DNA of 64,000 bases, from contig NC_015320.1 of assembly GCF_000194625.1 (NCBI RefSeq), positions 1,286,612 to 1,350,611 on the forward strand. Direction: 5' to 3'. Source of the DNA: Archaeoglobus veneficus SNP6 (lineage in GTDB: Archaea; Halobacteriota; Archaeoglobi; Archaeoglobales; Archaeoglobaceae). Position numbers and translations under genes: made by a program. The notes beneath the pieces were generated by a model, which made no database searches, was not told where the DNA came from, and worked only from the letters and a program-made list of their open reading frames with translations. Positions 52,697-61,242 of the stretch are shown piece after piece. Within the stretch, counting starts at the first letter, position 1. Every line of letters begins with the position of its first letter.

Positions 52697-53038
52697 ATGA
52701 ACTACCTTGTTGTGCTCCAAGGAGCATGGATAGTTAAGAAGGCCAGAAGCGTTGAGGATGCTATGAACATAGCTGTGGCTGAAGCTGGCAAAAGGCTCAG
52801 TCCAGACCTCGATTTCGTCGAAATAGATGTGGGCTACGTAGAATGCCCCAAGTGCGGGGAAGCGTTAAAGAGCGCGTTCATGGTTGCAGGAATGGCCCTC
52901 GTCGGTCTGATATTTGAAATGAAGGTCTTCAACGCGCAGAATGAAGAACATGCAGCGAGAATAGCCAAGTATGAAATAGGTAAGCGTCTCCAGCGAATAC
53001 CGCTCGAAGTTCTGGAGGTAGTAAAGCTTGAAGAGTAA
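52697..53038 (+). CDS. DUF555/UPF0212 protein
   Basis: 113 residues. NYLVVLQGAWIVKKARSVED at the start and one CxxC (VECPKCGEAL) are typical; the rest is a mixed alpha/beta domain with a hydrophobic strand FMVAGMALVGLIFEMKVF. The family is archaeal and of unknown function. GAGGTGAA precedes the ATG. It lies 19 bases after herA and overlaps the Cas4-like gene, so the three are one operon. Confidence 0.85.
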   Translation: MNYLVVLQGAWIVKKARSVEDAMNIAVAEAGKRLSPDLDFVEIDVGYVECPKCGEALKSAFMVAGMALVGLIFEMKVFNAQNEEHAARIAKYEIGKRLQRIPLEVLEVVKLEE

Positions 53039-53699
53039 TCTCGTCAGAGTTAGCGACATTACAGGATATATCTACTGCCCGCGCGTCTGCTATTTCAGGC
53101 TGAAGCACGGCGGACAGGATGTAAACGAGCTTCATGCTGCGAAAGAAATTTACTCCAGCAGAAGGTCTGGCTTCGACGATAACTGGGCAAAGGAGAAGTT
53201 TGTGGGTCTGTACGGGGAAGAAAACCTGGATGTGTTTGATAAAGCTCTGAAAAACTTCGTCTTCAACCCCATGCTCGACGAGTTCGAGCAGATGGAGAAC
53301 GATATAGTGCTCGAATCTCCCCGCCTCAGGCTGAAAGGGAAGCTTGATGAAATGGTCAGGTTTCGGGGGAAGAATTATCCCCTCGTTCTTGCCCTAAGAT
53401 CTCCGGAAGACGGTGTTTGGTACAGAGACAGGATTAAAATCGCAGCCTTCTGCATGCTTCTTGGAGACGCTGGCATAGAAGTTTCGATGGGTTTTGTTTA
53501 TCACTGCTTCGACGGTGAGATAAAGAGAGTCGAGGTTAGGAGGAAGGACAGATACGCCGTCATGAAACTCGTGGAGAGAGTTGCGAAACTCGTAAAAGGA
53601 TTTATGCCGGAAGGTGTTAACGACTCGAAGTGCACCAGATGTCCCTACTCTGAGGAGTGCCAGAGTGAGCCCGTGACGTTTGCCTCACGTTTTCTATAG
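53028..53699 (+). CDS. Cas4/Dna2-family (DUF83) protein with degraded nuclease motif
   Basis: 223 residues. Iron-sulfur Cys residues are kept: one group at the N-terminus (IYCPRVCYF) and C-x2-C-x5-C near the end (CTRCPYSEEC). The RecB-type nuclease motif keeps Asp in KLDEMVRFRG, but the following ExK is replaced by LALRSP, and the usual QxxxY is KIAAF. Catalysis is therefore doubtful, while DNA and cluster binding may remain. The start is TTG with GGAGGTAG six bases before. It is not near any CRISPR gene. Its end overlaps the convergent amzA by 83 bases. Confidence 0.75.
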   Translation: MKSNLVRVSDITGYIYCPRVCYFRLKHGGQDVNELHAAKEIYSSRRSGFDDNWAKEKFVGLYGEENLDVFDKALKNFVFNPMLDEFEQMENDIVLESPRLRLKGKLDEMVRFRGKNYPLVLALRSPEDGVWYRDRIKIAAFCMLLGDAGIEVSMGFVYHCFDGEIKRVEVRRKDRYAVMKLVERVAKLVKGFMPEGVNDSKCTRCPYSEECQSEPVTFASRFL

Positions 53700-54195
53700 C
53701 CTTGGTGAGCTTTTCGAGACATTCGCTGCAGTACGACGCTTTCTTGACATCAATCTGATCGAGTCTCTCGCAGAATGTCATCACGCAGTCATTCATGCAG
53801 TGCTCCAGTCCAAATAGGTGGCCAAGCTCGTGGAGTACTTCCTTGAACACCCGACTGGCGAACAGACCTTCGCTTTCAGCCTTAAGCCTACAGGTTGAGA
53901 TGACTGCCGATGTTCCACCAAATTCGGCGCATCCAAAGACAAAAAGAGAACTGCCATAGTAGAGGTCCTCAGAAGTGATGCCCAGAACTTTCTGAAAGCC
54001 CCGACTGCATGCGAGGTTCCTTAGAGTCAGCAGAAGCTCAGAGGCGTTGTACTGGCGCCTTGCGTGGTCATAGGCAGATGATGGAGCGGGGACAGAATCA
54101 AAAACAGAAAGGTTAAAGAAAAATTTTGCTGCCAGCCTCTCTATACGTTCAACGAGCCATCCATCGACCCTGCCAAAGGGTACGAGGGCGATCAT
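53617..54195 (-). CDS. amzA: Archaemetzincin
   Basis: 192 residues. The active-site zinc motif is HELGHLFGLEHC, followed by NDCVMTF with the Met of the Met-turn and YCSEC for a second structural zinc. This matches the archaemetzincin pattern. The peptidase substrate is not known. The C-terminal 27 residues are encoded opposite the Cys cluster of the Cas4-like gene and look unlike the family, so they may be a run-on tail. Confidence 0.92.
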   Translation of the reverse strand: MIALVPFGRVDGWLVERIERLAAKFFFNLSVFDSVPAPSSAYDHARRQYNASELLLTLRNLACSRGFQKVLGITSEDLYYGSSLFVFGCAEFGGTSAVISTCRLKAESEGLFASRVFKEVLHELGHLFGLEHCMNDCVMTFCERLDQIDVKKASYCSECLEKLTKAIENVRQTSRAHSGTPQSRDIWCTSSR

Positions 54196-54227
54196 TCTAT
54201 CGGACTCTTACCCCCGGGCTCTTATCA

Positions 54228-55484
54228 CTACTTCAGCTCGTCCCACTTCCTGCGCTTCATGTACTTCTTTATGCCGACTGCAGCGATAGCAATTGCTGCG
54301 ATCGCTCCTATAGCCATGCCGAGAAGTTTGTAATCTATACTCGGCATCTTGAACGGTTCCGAAGTGCTCTCCGGAGTTGCCGTTTCGGCCGGAGATACCA
54401 CCTTCTTCAACTTGTCGAGCAGCGCGTTTGCAGAACTTTCGAGCTCATTTGCTTCATTCAGAATGTTGCTGGCTTTTATCTCAGCCTCGCTGTACTTTCC
54501 AGTGCTGATGTAGGCCTTTGCCACAGCCAGTTCTTCTGCAAGGCTGCTGCTCTTCTCCTGCAGCCCCCTGAAATCGGTCTTGTAGTTCAAGAGCGTGCTC
54601 GTGTTAACGAGGTTCTTTTCCTCTATTTCGCTGAGATAAACATCTATCGTGTCGAGGATGCCTCCAATATCCTCCAGCTTTTTGTCAGCCTGATCGCAGG
54701 CGTACTCTGCCTTTACCTTTTTAGCCTCCGTGTCTGCTTTGTCAAGCCACTCAGATGCGTAGTTCAGCCTTTCATCGGCTTTCACATATTCACCATCGTT
54801 GTAGTAGGTTTCAGCGAGAGATATGTTCTGGCCCGCATAGTTGAGATAATCGCTGAGCTTGGAAGTGTCAACCTTCCCGATGTATGCCTCGAGAACTGCC
54901 GATAGATCATCGTACTGCTTTTTCATGGAGTCAATATCGTTCTGGAACTTTGTGTAATCCACAACGAGGAGAACTACCGGAGGGAGGCAGTTTTCGGCTG
55001 CTTCCTGAATGTCAAATTTCAGGGCATTTAACTCCTGCAGCCTCGATGATGGAGAAGGAGTCGTTCCCTGAACTGTAACACTTATTTTATCAAGTCCATC
55101 CTCCCAGTCCCCAACCTTTATATCGAGGTAAGTTTTTCCAGGTGTGCTCTCGTAGCCCACGCCACCTCCGTTTCTGTAGTAGACAGTAGCCTTTATAATA
55201 GCCCCACTCAGTTCGGTTCTTGCAGTGTACGTTCGCCCATCGACATCTTTTGCTTTATCCTCATCTATCGGCTCAATTATATAAGATATTTCCACAGAAT
55301 TGCCCTTCTCACATACGCAATCCACAACGAGCTTTCCATCACTCAGCGTCGGCTTGTACTCCACATCGTTAATCGTAACGGTTACATCCGGCTCCTTAAA
55401 GTCACTGGCGTTTAGCTTCTCAAGGGCGAGAGCGGGATGAATCAGAACAAATAAGGCTATCAGCGCAATCGCCAGCCTTCTCAT
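54228..55484 (-). CDS. Exported coiled-coil protein anchored by a C-terminal helix, partner of CetZ gene
   Basis: 418 residues. A signal peptide (RRLAIALIALFVLIHPALA) leads to a beta-rich domain (about 25-145), then long helices with coiled-coil pattern (SLAETYYNDGEYVKADERLN, AKAYISTGKYSEAEIKASNI, TPR-like pairs), a Pro/Thr/Ser linker and a C-terminal membrane helix (LLGMAIGAIAAIAIAAVGI) followed by a basic tail (KKYMKRRKWDELK). Most of it should lie outside the cell. It begins 9 bases after the CetZ gene with GGTGG as ribosome site, so the two are coexpressed. No family recognised. Confidence 0.7.
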   Translation of the reverse strand: MRRLAIALIALFVLIHPALALEKLNASDFKEPDVTVTINDVEYKPTLSDGKLVVDCVCEKGNSVEISYIIEPIDEDKAKDVDGRTYTARTELSGAIIKATVYYRNGGGVGYESTPGKTYLDIKVGDWEDGLDKISVTVQGTTPSPSSRLQELNALKFDIQEAAENCLPPVVLLVVDYTKFQNDIDSMKKQYDDLSAVLEAYIGKVDTSKLSDYLNYAGQNISLAETYYNDGEYVKADERLNYASEWLDKADTEAKKVKAEYACDQADKKLEDIGGILDTIDVYLSEIEEKNLVNTSTLLNYKTDFRGLQEKSSSLAEELAVAKAYISTGKYSEAEIKASNILNEANELESSANALLDKLKKVVSPAETATPESTSEPFKMPSIDYKLLGMAIGAIAAIAIAAVGIKKYMKRRKWDELK

Positions 55485-55493
55485 CCCACCACC

Positions 55494-56672
55494 TCATATA
55501 AGCGGCTCGATGTCCTCGTCGAAGAGCGAAAGTGTCTTTTCTATGCGCATCCTTTCCGCATCTTCAACTTCTTCCTTCGCCTCAGCAGCCATGCGCTGCA
55601 GTTCTCTAACTCTCGGAATATCAGTCACATTGGCAAGAACTACAAGGGCAGCAACGTACTTCGTTCTCCTTGTCGGATAGTCTCCGGCTCTAACCTCTAC
55701 TCCAGCAATCTGCTCCTCTAACCACAGCTTTGCCTTTTCAAGCCCCTTTCTGTCGAGGTGTTCGGGTGGGCCAGCAACGAGCACGAGGGCTCTTTCCGCA
55801 CTTCTGATATTGCATGGAATTGTCAGCCTGCCGAGCGCAGCCCTCCTGACGAGGGAGGCTATTTTCATCGCCTTGTCGTCCTCCATTATCGGTTCCTCTT
55901 CCTTCTTCCTTGCCTTGAAGAAGGGGAGAAGCTTGGCTTTTTTCTTCGACTCAGGTTCTGCGAGTGAAGTAGCGTAGCCTATTGACGATATGCCTCCACC
56001 CCTCAGAGTGTTTATGACCTCCGAGCTGTCAACGACCATCTCTCCGACCATTCCCTCTTCCATGGGTTCTCCCGCCCTCGCAAGAACTGCGAGTCTTCTC
56101 ACAATCTCCTCATTTATCCTGGCAAAGCTCTCGCGCAAACTCAACCCCTCAAACTTCCAAGCGCCGTTGTCAACGAGGATGAGGTTGTCAACGTACTTGA
56201 GAAGGGAAATCATGCTCCTTGCTGCGTTGAGGGAGTAGAGCTTGCCCTCCTCTGGGGCAGGCAGAACTCCAATGGCATAAACTGGCTCGGAGTACATCTC
56301 GGAAAGGTACTTCGCCAGGACAGGTGAACCACCGCTGCCGGTTCCACCACCAAGGCCAGAAATTATTAGAAATGCATCAATCTCGTGCGTACCTCTATTG
56401 TCTATCTCGCTAAGAATCGTTTCTATCTCATCCTGGGCTATCTTCGCCCCGAGCTTATTGTCAGTCCCAACACCATGACCCTTAACTACAGTCTGGCCGA
56501 TCAGAATCCTATCCTGCATGGGAACATGCTTCAAACCCATAAGGTCAGTTCTTGCAGTGTTAATTGCGAGAGTTTTCAGCTCTATCTTGCTACCCCTCAT
56601 CTTTTCATTTTCGAGGAATAAGTCTAAGATTTTACCTCCGGCCTGACCGAACCCTATCATGAAGAATCTCAT
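55494..56672 (-). CDS. cetZ: Tubulin-superfamily GTPase CetZ
   Basis: 392 residues. MIGFGQAGGKILDLFLE at the start and the tubulin signature GLGGGTGSGGSPV bind GTP. The NTARTDLMGLKHV stretch and a late GDYPTRR-VAALVVL beta sheet match CetZ proteins, which control cell shape in haloarchaea. An insert of basic and acidic residues (PESKKKAKLLPFFKARKKEEE, shown in part) stands near residue 240. It is distinct from the FtsZ at 34473-35630. GGTGAAG precedes the ATG. Confidence 0.88.
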   Translation of the reverse strand: MRFFMIGFGQAGGKILDLFLENEKMRGSKIELKTLAINTARTDLMGLKHVPMQDRILIGQTVVKGHGVGTDNKLGAKIAQDEIETILSEIDNRGTHEIDAFLIISGLGGGTGSGGSPVLAKYLSEMYSEPVYAIGVLPAPEEGKLYSLNAARSMISLLKYVDNLILVDNGAWKFEGLSLRESFARINEEIVRRLAVLARAGEPMEEGMVGEMVVDSSEVINTLRGGGISSIGYATSLAEPESKKKAKLLPFFKARKKEEEPIMEDDKAMKIASLVRRAALGRLTIPCNIRSAERALVLVAGPPEHLDRKGLEKAKLWLEEQIAGVEVRAGDYPTRRTKYVAALVVLANVTDIPRVRELQRMAAEAKEEVEDAERMRIEKTLSLFDEDIEPLI

Positions 56673-56741
56673 GACACTTCACCTCCCCAGCCTTCGTGAG
56701 CTTTAAATTTAAGCCTTTCCATGCAATCGGGTGGAAAGTAC

Positions 56742-57701
56742 TCAGAGTATTTCGTCCATGGCATAGTCACCCCAGCTTCTCAGTCCGAGGACTATCTCGA
56801 GCTCCAGAGGGGTTAAAACGGGCTTTTGAAAGTTTCTCCAGTCGTCGTAGGCTATGCGCGGGCAGGCAGTGTTTACAAAGCAGTCGTAATTAAAGTTTGC
56901 AACACTGACAACATCAGCGACGATTATATCTGCCTTCTTTCCAGCTTTTTTTACCTTCTCTTTCAGCTTCCTTGCAAGGCCGAGCCTCTTCTGCCCGATT
57001 TTCGAGCTGACTATTATCCCAAAGTTTTCCGCATCCATGGCTCTGGCAACTGCAAACATTCTCTCCTTAAGAAACTCCGACGCTTCGACTTCCTCGAATT
57101 CGTTGCTTAAGGGGCTGAACCTGTAAACTTTCCTTCCTGTGTACATGGCAGCCCCAATGGGATGAAAAAGACCGTCTCCGATGAAGAGAACTGCTTCCGC
57201 CGTCGTATCTCTCAATACAGTGTAGTTGCAGCCCAGTACCTGGCCGGGAAGCTTTATCCTGTCACTTCCTCCGCCTATCTCCACCTCGTAACCACCGGCC
57301 TCGAGAACACTCTTCACAGCCTCGAGCTTCCACGCGTACTGAGCTGTTGCAATGAGAGCTATTTTCCTTTCGGGAATGTTCAGGTTTTCAACGCTCCGTT
57401 CGTCGAAATCAATTCTGTAGGGAACATAGATAACTCTATCAAGCTCGAAAATTGGTTCGTGGGCGAAGTGAAGCAAAACTTCAACGTCTTGAAGGAGTGA
57501 AACATCGATGTCGCACGCCCCATACGTTGGAGAAGCTGACAGAATAACCTCAAAACCTTCGGCCTCAAATTTTGCAGCGATTTCGGAACTCCAGTACTTC
57601 AGGCCGTCGGGAAGCTGTATCCCGATAATCTTTACCCCTCTCGTCTGGAGTTCTTTCAGAATACCCTCGAAGTCTATTCTTGCGAGAATTTGCGGTTGCA
57701 T
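56742..57701 (-). CDS. dph2: Diphthamide biosynthesis enzyme Dph2
   Basis: About 319 residues. Three Cys positions that bind the 4Fe-4S cluster of this noncanonical radical SAM enzyme are visible: YGACDID, VLGCNYT and NTACPRIAYDDW. It transfers the aminocarboxypropyl group of SAM to a histidine of translation factor aEF2, the first step of diphthamide. ATG at 57701 is chosen since GGTGAAC precedes it and a TATA-like TTAAAAACTGG lies about 30 bases upstream; the frame remains open further upstream without similarity. Confidence 0.92.
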   Translation of the reverse strand: MQPQILARIDFEGILKELQTRGVKIIGIQLPDGLKYWSSEIAAKFEAEGFEVILSASPTYGACDIDVSLLQDVEVLLHFAHEPIFELDRVIYVPYRIDFDERSVENLNIPERKIALIATAQYAWKLEAVKSVLEAGGYEVEIGGGSDRIKLPGQVLGCNYTVLRDTTAEAVLFIGDGLFHPIGAAMYTGRKVYRFSPLSNEFEEVEASEFLKERMFAVARAMDAENFGIIVSSKIGQKRLGLARKLKEKVKKAGKKADIIVADVVSVANFNYDCFVNTACPRIAYDDWRNFQKPVLTPLELEIVLGLRSWGDYAMDEIL

Positions 57702-57848
57702 GTTCACCACTTCGAGTGCGGCTTCACCAGTTTTTAACATCTTCGTCATTCGTTTTCGCATACAGCCACTAAAGGTTGCAGAAACGATATCGACAGCCAA
57801 GAATCAAGGCAATCCTAACACGTCTACTGAGATAAAATAAGAAAAAAA

Positions 57849-60098
57849 CTAAAGCTTCCTCAGTTTCTCGAGAATGAGCTTCTTCTCCACTCTCGCAACA
57901 GTCTCCCTTACCCTCTGAACCGCATCTATATTTGCGGAAACACTGTCTATACCCATTTCCACGAGTCTCGCAACGACATGCGGATAGCTGCCCGCCTGAC
58001 CGCATATCGATGTTTTAACGCCGTGCTCCTTGCATATCTTGATTACTCTCTCTATCAGCTTCATGACTGCTGGGTGAGTCTCGTCGTAGAGATACGCGAC
58101 GTTCTCGTTGTTTCTGTCTACAGCAAGAGTGTACTGCGTTAAGTCGTTCGTGCCGAACGAAATGAAGTCTATACCCACCTTTATTATGTCCTCTATTACC
58201 AGTGCTGCTGCAGGTGTTTCCACCATAACTCCAAACTCTATTTTCTCAAGAGACAAGCCTTCCTCCATTATTATCTGCTTTGCCCTCTCAACTTCCCTCG
58301 GATGCGTAATTAAAGGCAGCATTATACCCACGTTGGTGTATCCCTCTTCTACAAGCCTCTTTATGGCCCTTATCTCTGCCCTGAAGTGCTCGTCCTCTCT
58401 CAGATCCCTCCTTATGCCCCTGAATCCAAGCATCGGGTTCGCCTCAATTGGCTCGTCTTCTCCGCCCTCCATCGTCCTGAATTCGTCGGTAGGAGCGTCG
58501 AGAGTCCTTATCCATACAGGCTTCGGATAGAAGGCCTTGGCGACTTTCTTCATTCCTTTGTAGAGTTCTTCGATGTACTTGTCTATCTCTCCGTCCTTGA
58601 TATACTTCATGGGGTGCTTTTCAAGGCCAAGAACCATGTGCTCTATTCTGAAAAGCCCAACGCCATCTGCGCCAGTAGCAGCAGCCTTTTCTGCAGCATC
58701 AGGAATGGATATGTTCACCTTAACTTCCGTAGCAGTGATAATCGGTGCCGAGACGGCCGTAACGACTTCTTTCTCCTTCTTCTCAATCTTCAAACTACCA
58801 GCGTAAACGACACCTTTCTCACCGTCAACAGTTACAACCATGCCGTCTTTGAGAACCTTGGTTGCAACCTTCGTACCAACCACTGCGGGAACTCCAAGTT
58901 CTCTTGAAACAATTGCTGCATGGCACGTCATGCCACCCTCATCCGTTACTATGGCCGAAGCTTTCTGCATCGCGGGCACCATATCGGGCGTGGTCATTGT
59001 CGTAACGAGGATATCGCCCGGCTCTATTTTGCCTATCTCCTTCTCGCTAAGAATGACTTTGACCTTTCCAATGCCTATGCCCGGCGAAGCTCCGAGACCC
59101 TTTACGAGAATTTCACCCTCTTCAACCTCCTCCTTTACCTCGCCCTTCTTAATCGTGGTTATTGGCCTTGACTGAAGTATGTAGAGCTTTCCCTTTTCAA
59201 TTGCCCACTCAACATCCTGCGGTTTGCCGTAGTGGTCCTCTATAACCTCTCCGATCTTGACAAGTTCATCTATCTCCTCATCGCTGAGAACTCTCTCTTT
59301 TGCCTTCTCCTCCGGCAGCTCGATTTCGACTGTTTTCCCGTTCTTTTTCACAATTGCGAGATTTTTGACTGAAATAGTAATATCAACGATTTTCCTGTTA
59401 ACTCTGTCATAAACGTAGGTATCAGGGGTTACTTTCCCGCTCACAATTGCCTCGCCGAGACCCCAGACCGCCTCAATAATAGCAATCTTCTCCCCGGTAA
59501 CGGGGTGAGACGTGAACATAACGCCACTCTTATCGCTGTTAACCATTTTCTGAACAACAACAGCTATGCTCACTTCCTCGTGCTTGAACCCCTGCCTAAT
59601 CCGGTAATAGATTGCCCTTGGAGTGTAAAGACTACTCCAGCACTTCCTGACTTTGTCAACAACATCGTCCTCACCCCTGACATTCAGGAACGTCTCCTGC
59701 TGACCGGCAAAGCTCGCTTCCGGCAGATCTTCGGCTGTTGCCGAACTCCTTACAGCAACGTAAACTTCCTCACCCTCTTCCTCGCATAGCTGCCTGTAAG
59801 CTTTTTTGATTTCCTCAACAATGTCGTCGGGAATCGGGGCCGATTCTATAAGCTCTCTAACCTTCCTCGATGCTTCCTGAAGTTCTTCCGTGCTTTCAAT
59901 GTCAAGACTCTCAAGTATTTCTATGATCCTGTCTTTAATACCAGTCCTTTCTATAAAATCCATGAACGTCCTGCTGTCCACAACAAAACCATTTGGGACG
60001 GGAATTTCGTTTCTGAGAAGTTCGCCGAGGTTTGCTCCCTTACCCCCGACAAGCGGAATATCGTTTTTATCTACTTCACTGAGCCACATCACGCCCAT
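57849..60098 (-). CDS. ppsA: Phosphoenolpyruvate synthase
   Basis: About 749 residues in three parts: ATP-grasp domain (LVGGKGANLGELL, RSSATAEDLPEASFAG), the swivelling phosphohistidine domain (GGMTCHAAIVSREL) and a C-terminal PEP/pyruvate barrel (FGTNDLTQYTLAVDRN, ICGQAGSYP). It makes phosphoenolpyruvate from pyruvate and ATP for gluconeogenesis. ATG at 60098 fits GGTGGT four bases before; GTG at 60107 and ATG at 60089 are alternatives. It is the last clearly chromosomal gene before the AT-rich end region. Confidence 0.95.
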   Translation of the reverse strand: MGVMWLSEVDKNDIPLVGGKGANLGELLRNEIPVPNGFVVDSRTFMDFIERTGIKDRIIEILESLDIESTEELQEASRKVRELIESAPIPDDIVEEIKKAYRQLCEEEGEEVYVAVRSSATAEDLPEASFAGQQETFLNVRGEDDVVDKVRKCWSSLYTPRAIYYRIRQGFKHEEVSIAVVVQKMVNSDKSGVMFTSHPVTGEKIAIIEAVWGLGEAIVSGKVTPDTYVYDRVNRKIVDITISVKNLAIVKKNGKTVEIELPEEKAKERVLSDEEIDELVKIGEVIEDHYGKPQDVEWAIEKGKLYILQSRPITTIKKGEVKEEVEEGEILVKGLGASPGIGIGKVKVILSEKEIGKIEPGDILVTTMTTPDMVPAMQKASAIVTDEGGMTCHAAIVSRELGVPAVVGTKVATKVLKDGMVVTVDGEKGVVYAGSLKIEKKEKEVVTAVSAPIITATEVKVNISIPDAAEKAAATGADGVGLFRIEHMVLGLEKHPMKYIKDGEIDKYIEELYKGMKKVAKAFYPKPVWIRTLDAPTDEFRTMEGGEDEPIEANPMLGFRGIRRDLREDEHFRAEIRAIKRLVEEGYTNVGIMLPLITHPREVERAKQIIMEEGLSLEKIEFGVMVETPAAALVIEDIIKVGIDFISFGTNDLTQYTLAVDRNNENVAYLYDETHPAVMKLIERVIKICKEHGVKTSICGQAGSYPHVVARLVEMGIDSVSANIDAVQRVRETVARVEKKLILEKLRKL

Positions 60099-60201
60099 TA
60101 AAACCACCGTGATCGAATTTGTTGCGGGCTTTAAAAAGATTTTTGATTAATTTTGGACTTAACTTAGTTTTTTAAAATAGCTAAAAAGAGTAAAGAGAGA
60201 T

Positions 60202-60222
60202 AAGACAAGCAACGGTTGTCTT
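60202..60222. terminator. Hairpin between ppsA promoter and the end region
   Basis: AAGACAA and TTGTCTT form a 7-base inverted repeat with a 7-base loop in the gap between ppsA and the AbrB gene. It lies downstream of the leftward AbrB gene and upstream of ppsA. It may end AbrB transcription or mark the border of an inserted element. Confidence 0.35.
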
Positions 60223-60258
60223 GAAGGGAGTAGATGGGGATATAGTATTACGCATTTT

Positions 60259-60447
60259 CTATTTCCGCTTAGTTTTCTCAATTACCAACCTATCTCCATC
60301 TATTCTTATCACCACTTCTTCTCCAGGTTTGAAAGGAAAAGCGGAATCCTTAGCCACATTGGTTGGGATATAAATGAAGAATTTATCATAAGTCCTTCCA
60401 CCAGTTTTTGTTGGTCTATTGATAAATTTACCAATACCTTGGATCAT
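60259..60447 (-). CDS. AbrB/SpoVT-type swapped-hairpin DNA-binding protein
   Basis: About 62 residues. KFFIYIPTNVAKDSAFPF and then GEEVVIRIDGDRLVIEK show the beta-alpha-beta layout of AbrB-type domains, which dimerise to bind DNA; they are often antitoxins or transition regulators. ATG at 60447 is about 30 bases from a TATA-like TTATAG, so the longer start at 60462 is less likely. It shares a promoter gap with the rightward gene at 60544. Confidence 0.75.
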   Translation of the reverse strand: MIQGIGKFINRPTKTGGRTYDKFFIYIPTNVAKDSAFPFKPGEEVVIRIDGDRLVIEKTKRK

Positions 60448-60500
60448 AAATTGGCACTCCATTTTGGTATTACTATAATTTTCCGGTTAACAAATTAGTA

Positions 60501-60513
60501 TACCAATTTGGTA
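60501..60513. promoter_or_regulatory. Palindrome in the divergent promoter of AbrB and the coiled-coil gene
   Basis: TACCAA-T-TTGGTA is a perfect palindrome between the two divergent genes. A related half site, TTTTGGTATTA, lies at about 60463-60473 next to the AbrB start. The AbrB protein is the natural candidate to bind here; this is inference. Confidence 0.45.
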
Positions 60514-60543
60514 GTAAAAATTATATCCCACGAAATTGTGAAA

Positions 60544-60927
60544 ATGATTATGGTCGAAGTGGATATAGAAGAAATAAAAAGGTGGTTACACTTGGGGCAC
60601 ATAGATAGGATTGGAGCGATGAGAATTATTGGCACAAGCGACGGATACCTTGGAGCAATGCATCCGAATATTTCCGAAAGTAGAATCGTGGCCGTCCTTA
60701 GCCCAAACGAGTTTGTATATATCTTACGAGAAGCAATAGAAGGTCTGAAGAAAAAGGTTGAGGAACTAGAAGATGAAGAAAGTAAGTTCGAGATATGGGC
60801 TAAAGTTAAAGAGTTCGAGAAAGCGTTAGAGGTTACCAAAGAATTTATCGAGAGATACGAGCAATCTAAAAAGAAATGGGACTCAAGCTTGGCTGGTAAA
60901 ATATTTAAGAAACTTGGAGTGGAGTGA
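60544..60927 (+). CDS. Hypothetical protein with C-terminal coiled coil
   Basis: About 127 residues. The first half (EVDIEEIKRWLHLGHIDRI, then GTSDGYLGAMHPN) is a mixed domain without a recognised family. The second half is a long charged helix (REAIEGLKKKVEELEDEE) with coiled-coil pattern. ATG at 60544 is about 24 bases after a TATA-like AATTATATCC, so the message is likely leaderless. Codon use is AT-rich, like the neighbours in this end region. Confidence 0.6.
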   Translation: MIMVEVDIEEIKRWLHLGHIDRIGAMRIIGTSDGYLGAMHPNISESRIVAVLSPNEFVYILREAIEGLKKKVEELEDEESKFEIWAKVKEFEKALEVTKEFIERYEQSKKKWDSSLAGKIFKKLGVE

Positions 60928-60952
60928 CTAAATCAGGTGCTGAGGTGTAAGA

Positions 60953-61105
60953 ATGAGTAACGAAGTTAGATGTCCTCGTTGTTGCTCGAGAAATGTTGAA
61001 AGCTACGGAACAAAACTGATAGAGTTTGGAAAGTGGAGAAGAGGAGCAAAAGAATACCTTTGCAAGGACTGTGAAAAACGCTTCTGGGTACAAACATCAG
61101 ACTGA
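60953..61105 (+). CDS. Small zinc-ribbon protein, transposase-zinc-finger-like
   Basis: A 50-codon gene. The N-terminal VRCPRCCSRNVESYG and C-terminal YLCKDCEKRFW hold two CxxC pairs, the pattern of InsA-type zinc ribbons at the start of some transposases. No catalytic domain follows, so it is a free zinc ribbon that may bind DNA. GAGGTG stands a few bases before the ATG. The gap 61106-61242 has only a weak 26-codon frame and the promoter of the next gene. Confidence 0.7.
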   Translation: MSNEVRCPRCCSRNVESYGTKLIEFGKWRRGAKEYLCKDCEKRFWVQTSD

Positions 61106-61242
61106 GCTGACTTGAGGAATAGACTTGTTTTATCTGGTAAGGGTATGTGGGGTGAAAATAGAAGAACAAGAACAAAAAACACAAAAACAAAGACAAGTAA
61201 ATTACGAAACTTTTATTTTACAAAAGTTCTAGGTGTGGTTAA

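Noticed and set aside
53028-53699. Cas4-like gene as sign of a CRISPR-Cas locus
   Set aside because: No repeats, cas1, cas2 or effector genes are present; the gene belongs to the herA operon.
54126-54905. 259-codon open frame opposite the coiled-coil gene
   Set aside because: Antisense shadow; composition is unlike the real genes of the window.
61152-61232. 26-codon frame starting with GTG before the protease gene
   Set aside because: It has a GGGG ribosome-like site but the product is a Lys/Gln-rich low-complexity peptide; chance is more likely.
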